DNA of 64,000 nucleotides from Streptomyces malaysiensis subsp. samsunensis. GTDB taxonomy: Bacteria; Actinomycetota; Actinomycetes; Streptomycetales; Streptomycetaceae. Made by a program: the position numbers and the translations under genes. Below the pieces are notes generated by a model. The model worked only from the letters and a program-made list of their open reading frames with translations. It ran no database searches and was not told where the DNA came from. The stretch is taken from NCBI RefSeq assembly GCF_024519315.1, contig NZ_JANIIC010000014.1:1-64000 (forward strand), in the 5' to 3' direction. Numbering within the stretch: the first letter of the stretch is position 1; every line of letters starts with the position of its first letter. This document shows, in pieces, positions 63,559-64,000 of this stretch.

Positions 63559-64000
63559 CTATTCTTCCACGGCCCGGTCCGGCCGCCCAAATCGGGCCCC
63601 ACCGGTCCCGGGCAGCTCTTCCCAGCCCAGCTCGGTGAGGAGGGCGCGGTCGTGCTTGTCGAGCGTCGCCGGATCGCAGCGCTCGATCAGATCGGGTCGG
63701 TTCTCGCTGGTACGGCGGAACGCCTCGTCCCGGCGCCAGCGGGCGACCCTGCCGTGGTGGCCGCTGATCAGCACCTCCGGGATGGGGCGGCCGCGCCACT
63801 CGGGGGGCTTGGTGTAGACGGGCCCCTCCAGGAGATCGGCCATCGCGCCGGGGGCGAAGGAGTCGTCGCGATGCGACTCGGCATTGCCCAGCACGCCCGG
63901 CAGCAGCCGGGCCACCGCCTCGGTGATCACCAGCACCGCGGCCTCGCCGCCGGCCAGCACATAGTCACCGATCGAGACCTCGTGGACCTCGAGCCGCTCG
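63559..64000 (-). CDS. trmD: tRNA (guanine-N1)-methyltransferase, C-terminal part
   Basis: The 3' 147 codons are present; the gene runs off the right edge. EVSIGDYVLAGGEAAVLV is the trefoil-knot SAM-binding segment and the C-terminal helical domain (PPEWRGRPIPEVLISGHHG) contacts tRNA. TrmD makes m1G37 in tRNAs. Its order with rplS is conserved in bacteria. Confidence 0.95.
   Translation of the reverse strand, partial: ERLEVHEVSIGDYVLAGGEAAVLVITEAVARLLPGVLGNAESHRDDSFAPGAMADLLEGPVYTKPPEWRGRPIPEVLISGHHGRVARWRRDEAFRRTSENRPDLIERCDPATLDKHDRALLTELGWEELPGTGGARFGRPDRAVEE

Overview
High-GC DNA typical of a Streptomyces linear-chromosome core. The sporulation sigma factor whiG, the four-gene signal peptidase cluster sipW-X-Y-Z, GTG/TTG starts and strong third-position GC all point to Streptomyces. 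The order ispG-(site-2 protease)-dxr at one end and rpsB-tsf-pyrH-frr-cdsA-rlmN, whiG, dprA, sipWXYZ, rplS, trmD at the other matches the S. coelicolor SCO56xx region as I remember it; this was not searched. No rRNA, tRNA, phage, IS element or CRISPR was seen.

Layout. 1-2.8 kb: MEP isoprenoid genes dxr and ispG with an RseP-like site-2 protease between them. 3.0-4.9 kb: an acyl-CoA dehydrogenase. 5.1-8.9 kb: a plant-polysaccharide locus in decay. A LacI-family regulator with two palindromic operators is followed by a GH12 endoglucanase gene with an in-frame amber codon, the last ~75 codons of a GH42 beta-galactosidase, and a GH3 glycosidase lacking its 5' end and carrying further lesions. 9.0-17.6 kb: an aldehyde dehydrogenase, a PucR regulator, a VirD4/TraG-like membrane ATPase, gabT and a PAP2 phosphatase.

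17.7-38.6 kb is mostly polyamine/amine catabolism. It has a polyamine uptake operon (aldehyde dehydrogenase, binding protein, ATPase, two permeases, FAD amine oxidase) and a second aldehyde dehydrogenase divergent from an Lrp/AsnC regulator and a class III aminotransferase. A second PucR gene is divergent from an SSS symporter and a ThDP enzyme. The same Lrp-like box precedes the uptake operon (two copies 31 bp apart) and lies between the second aldehyde dehydrogenase and lrp, so these units probably form one regulon. Embedded here are a DUF4190-type membrane protein, an adenosine deaminase-like gene, a glycerophosphodiesterase and an Asp-box lipoprotein.

38.7-46 kb: a small ABC exporter with an unusual signature motif, a LOG-family protein, and a thiamine uptake operon behind a TPP riboswitch whose 3' end supplies the ribosome-binding site. 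46-51.9 kb: rlmN, cdsA, frr, pyrH, tsf, rpsB. 52-64 kb: an M23 peptidase, TetR, whiG, dprA, comM-like, yraN, DUF2469, NUDIX, sipZ/Y/X/W, rplS and the 3' part of trmD.

A recurring oddity is degenerate short tandem repeats in gaps between genes (2.9, 10.6, 15.0, 28.2 and 33.4 kb), and one inside dprA that gives a 13-residue protein repeat. Several genes look recently changed: the glycosidase relics, a probable stop-codon loss in sipX, and an M23 peptidase frame running far into an antisense gene.
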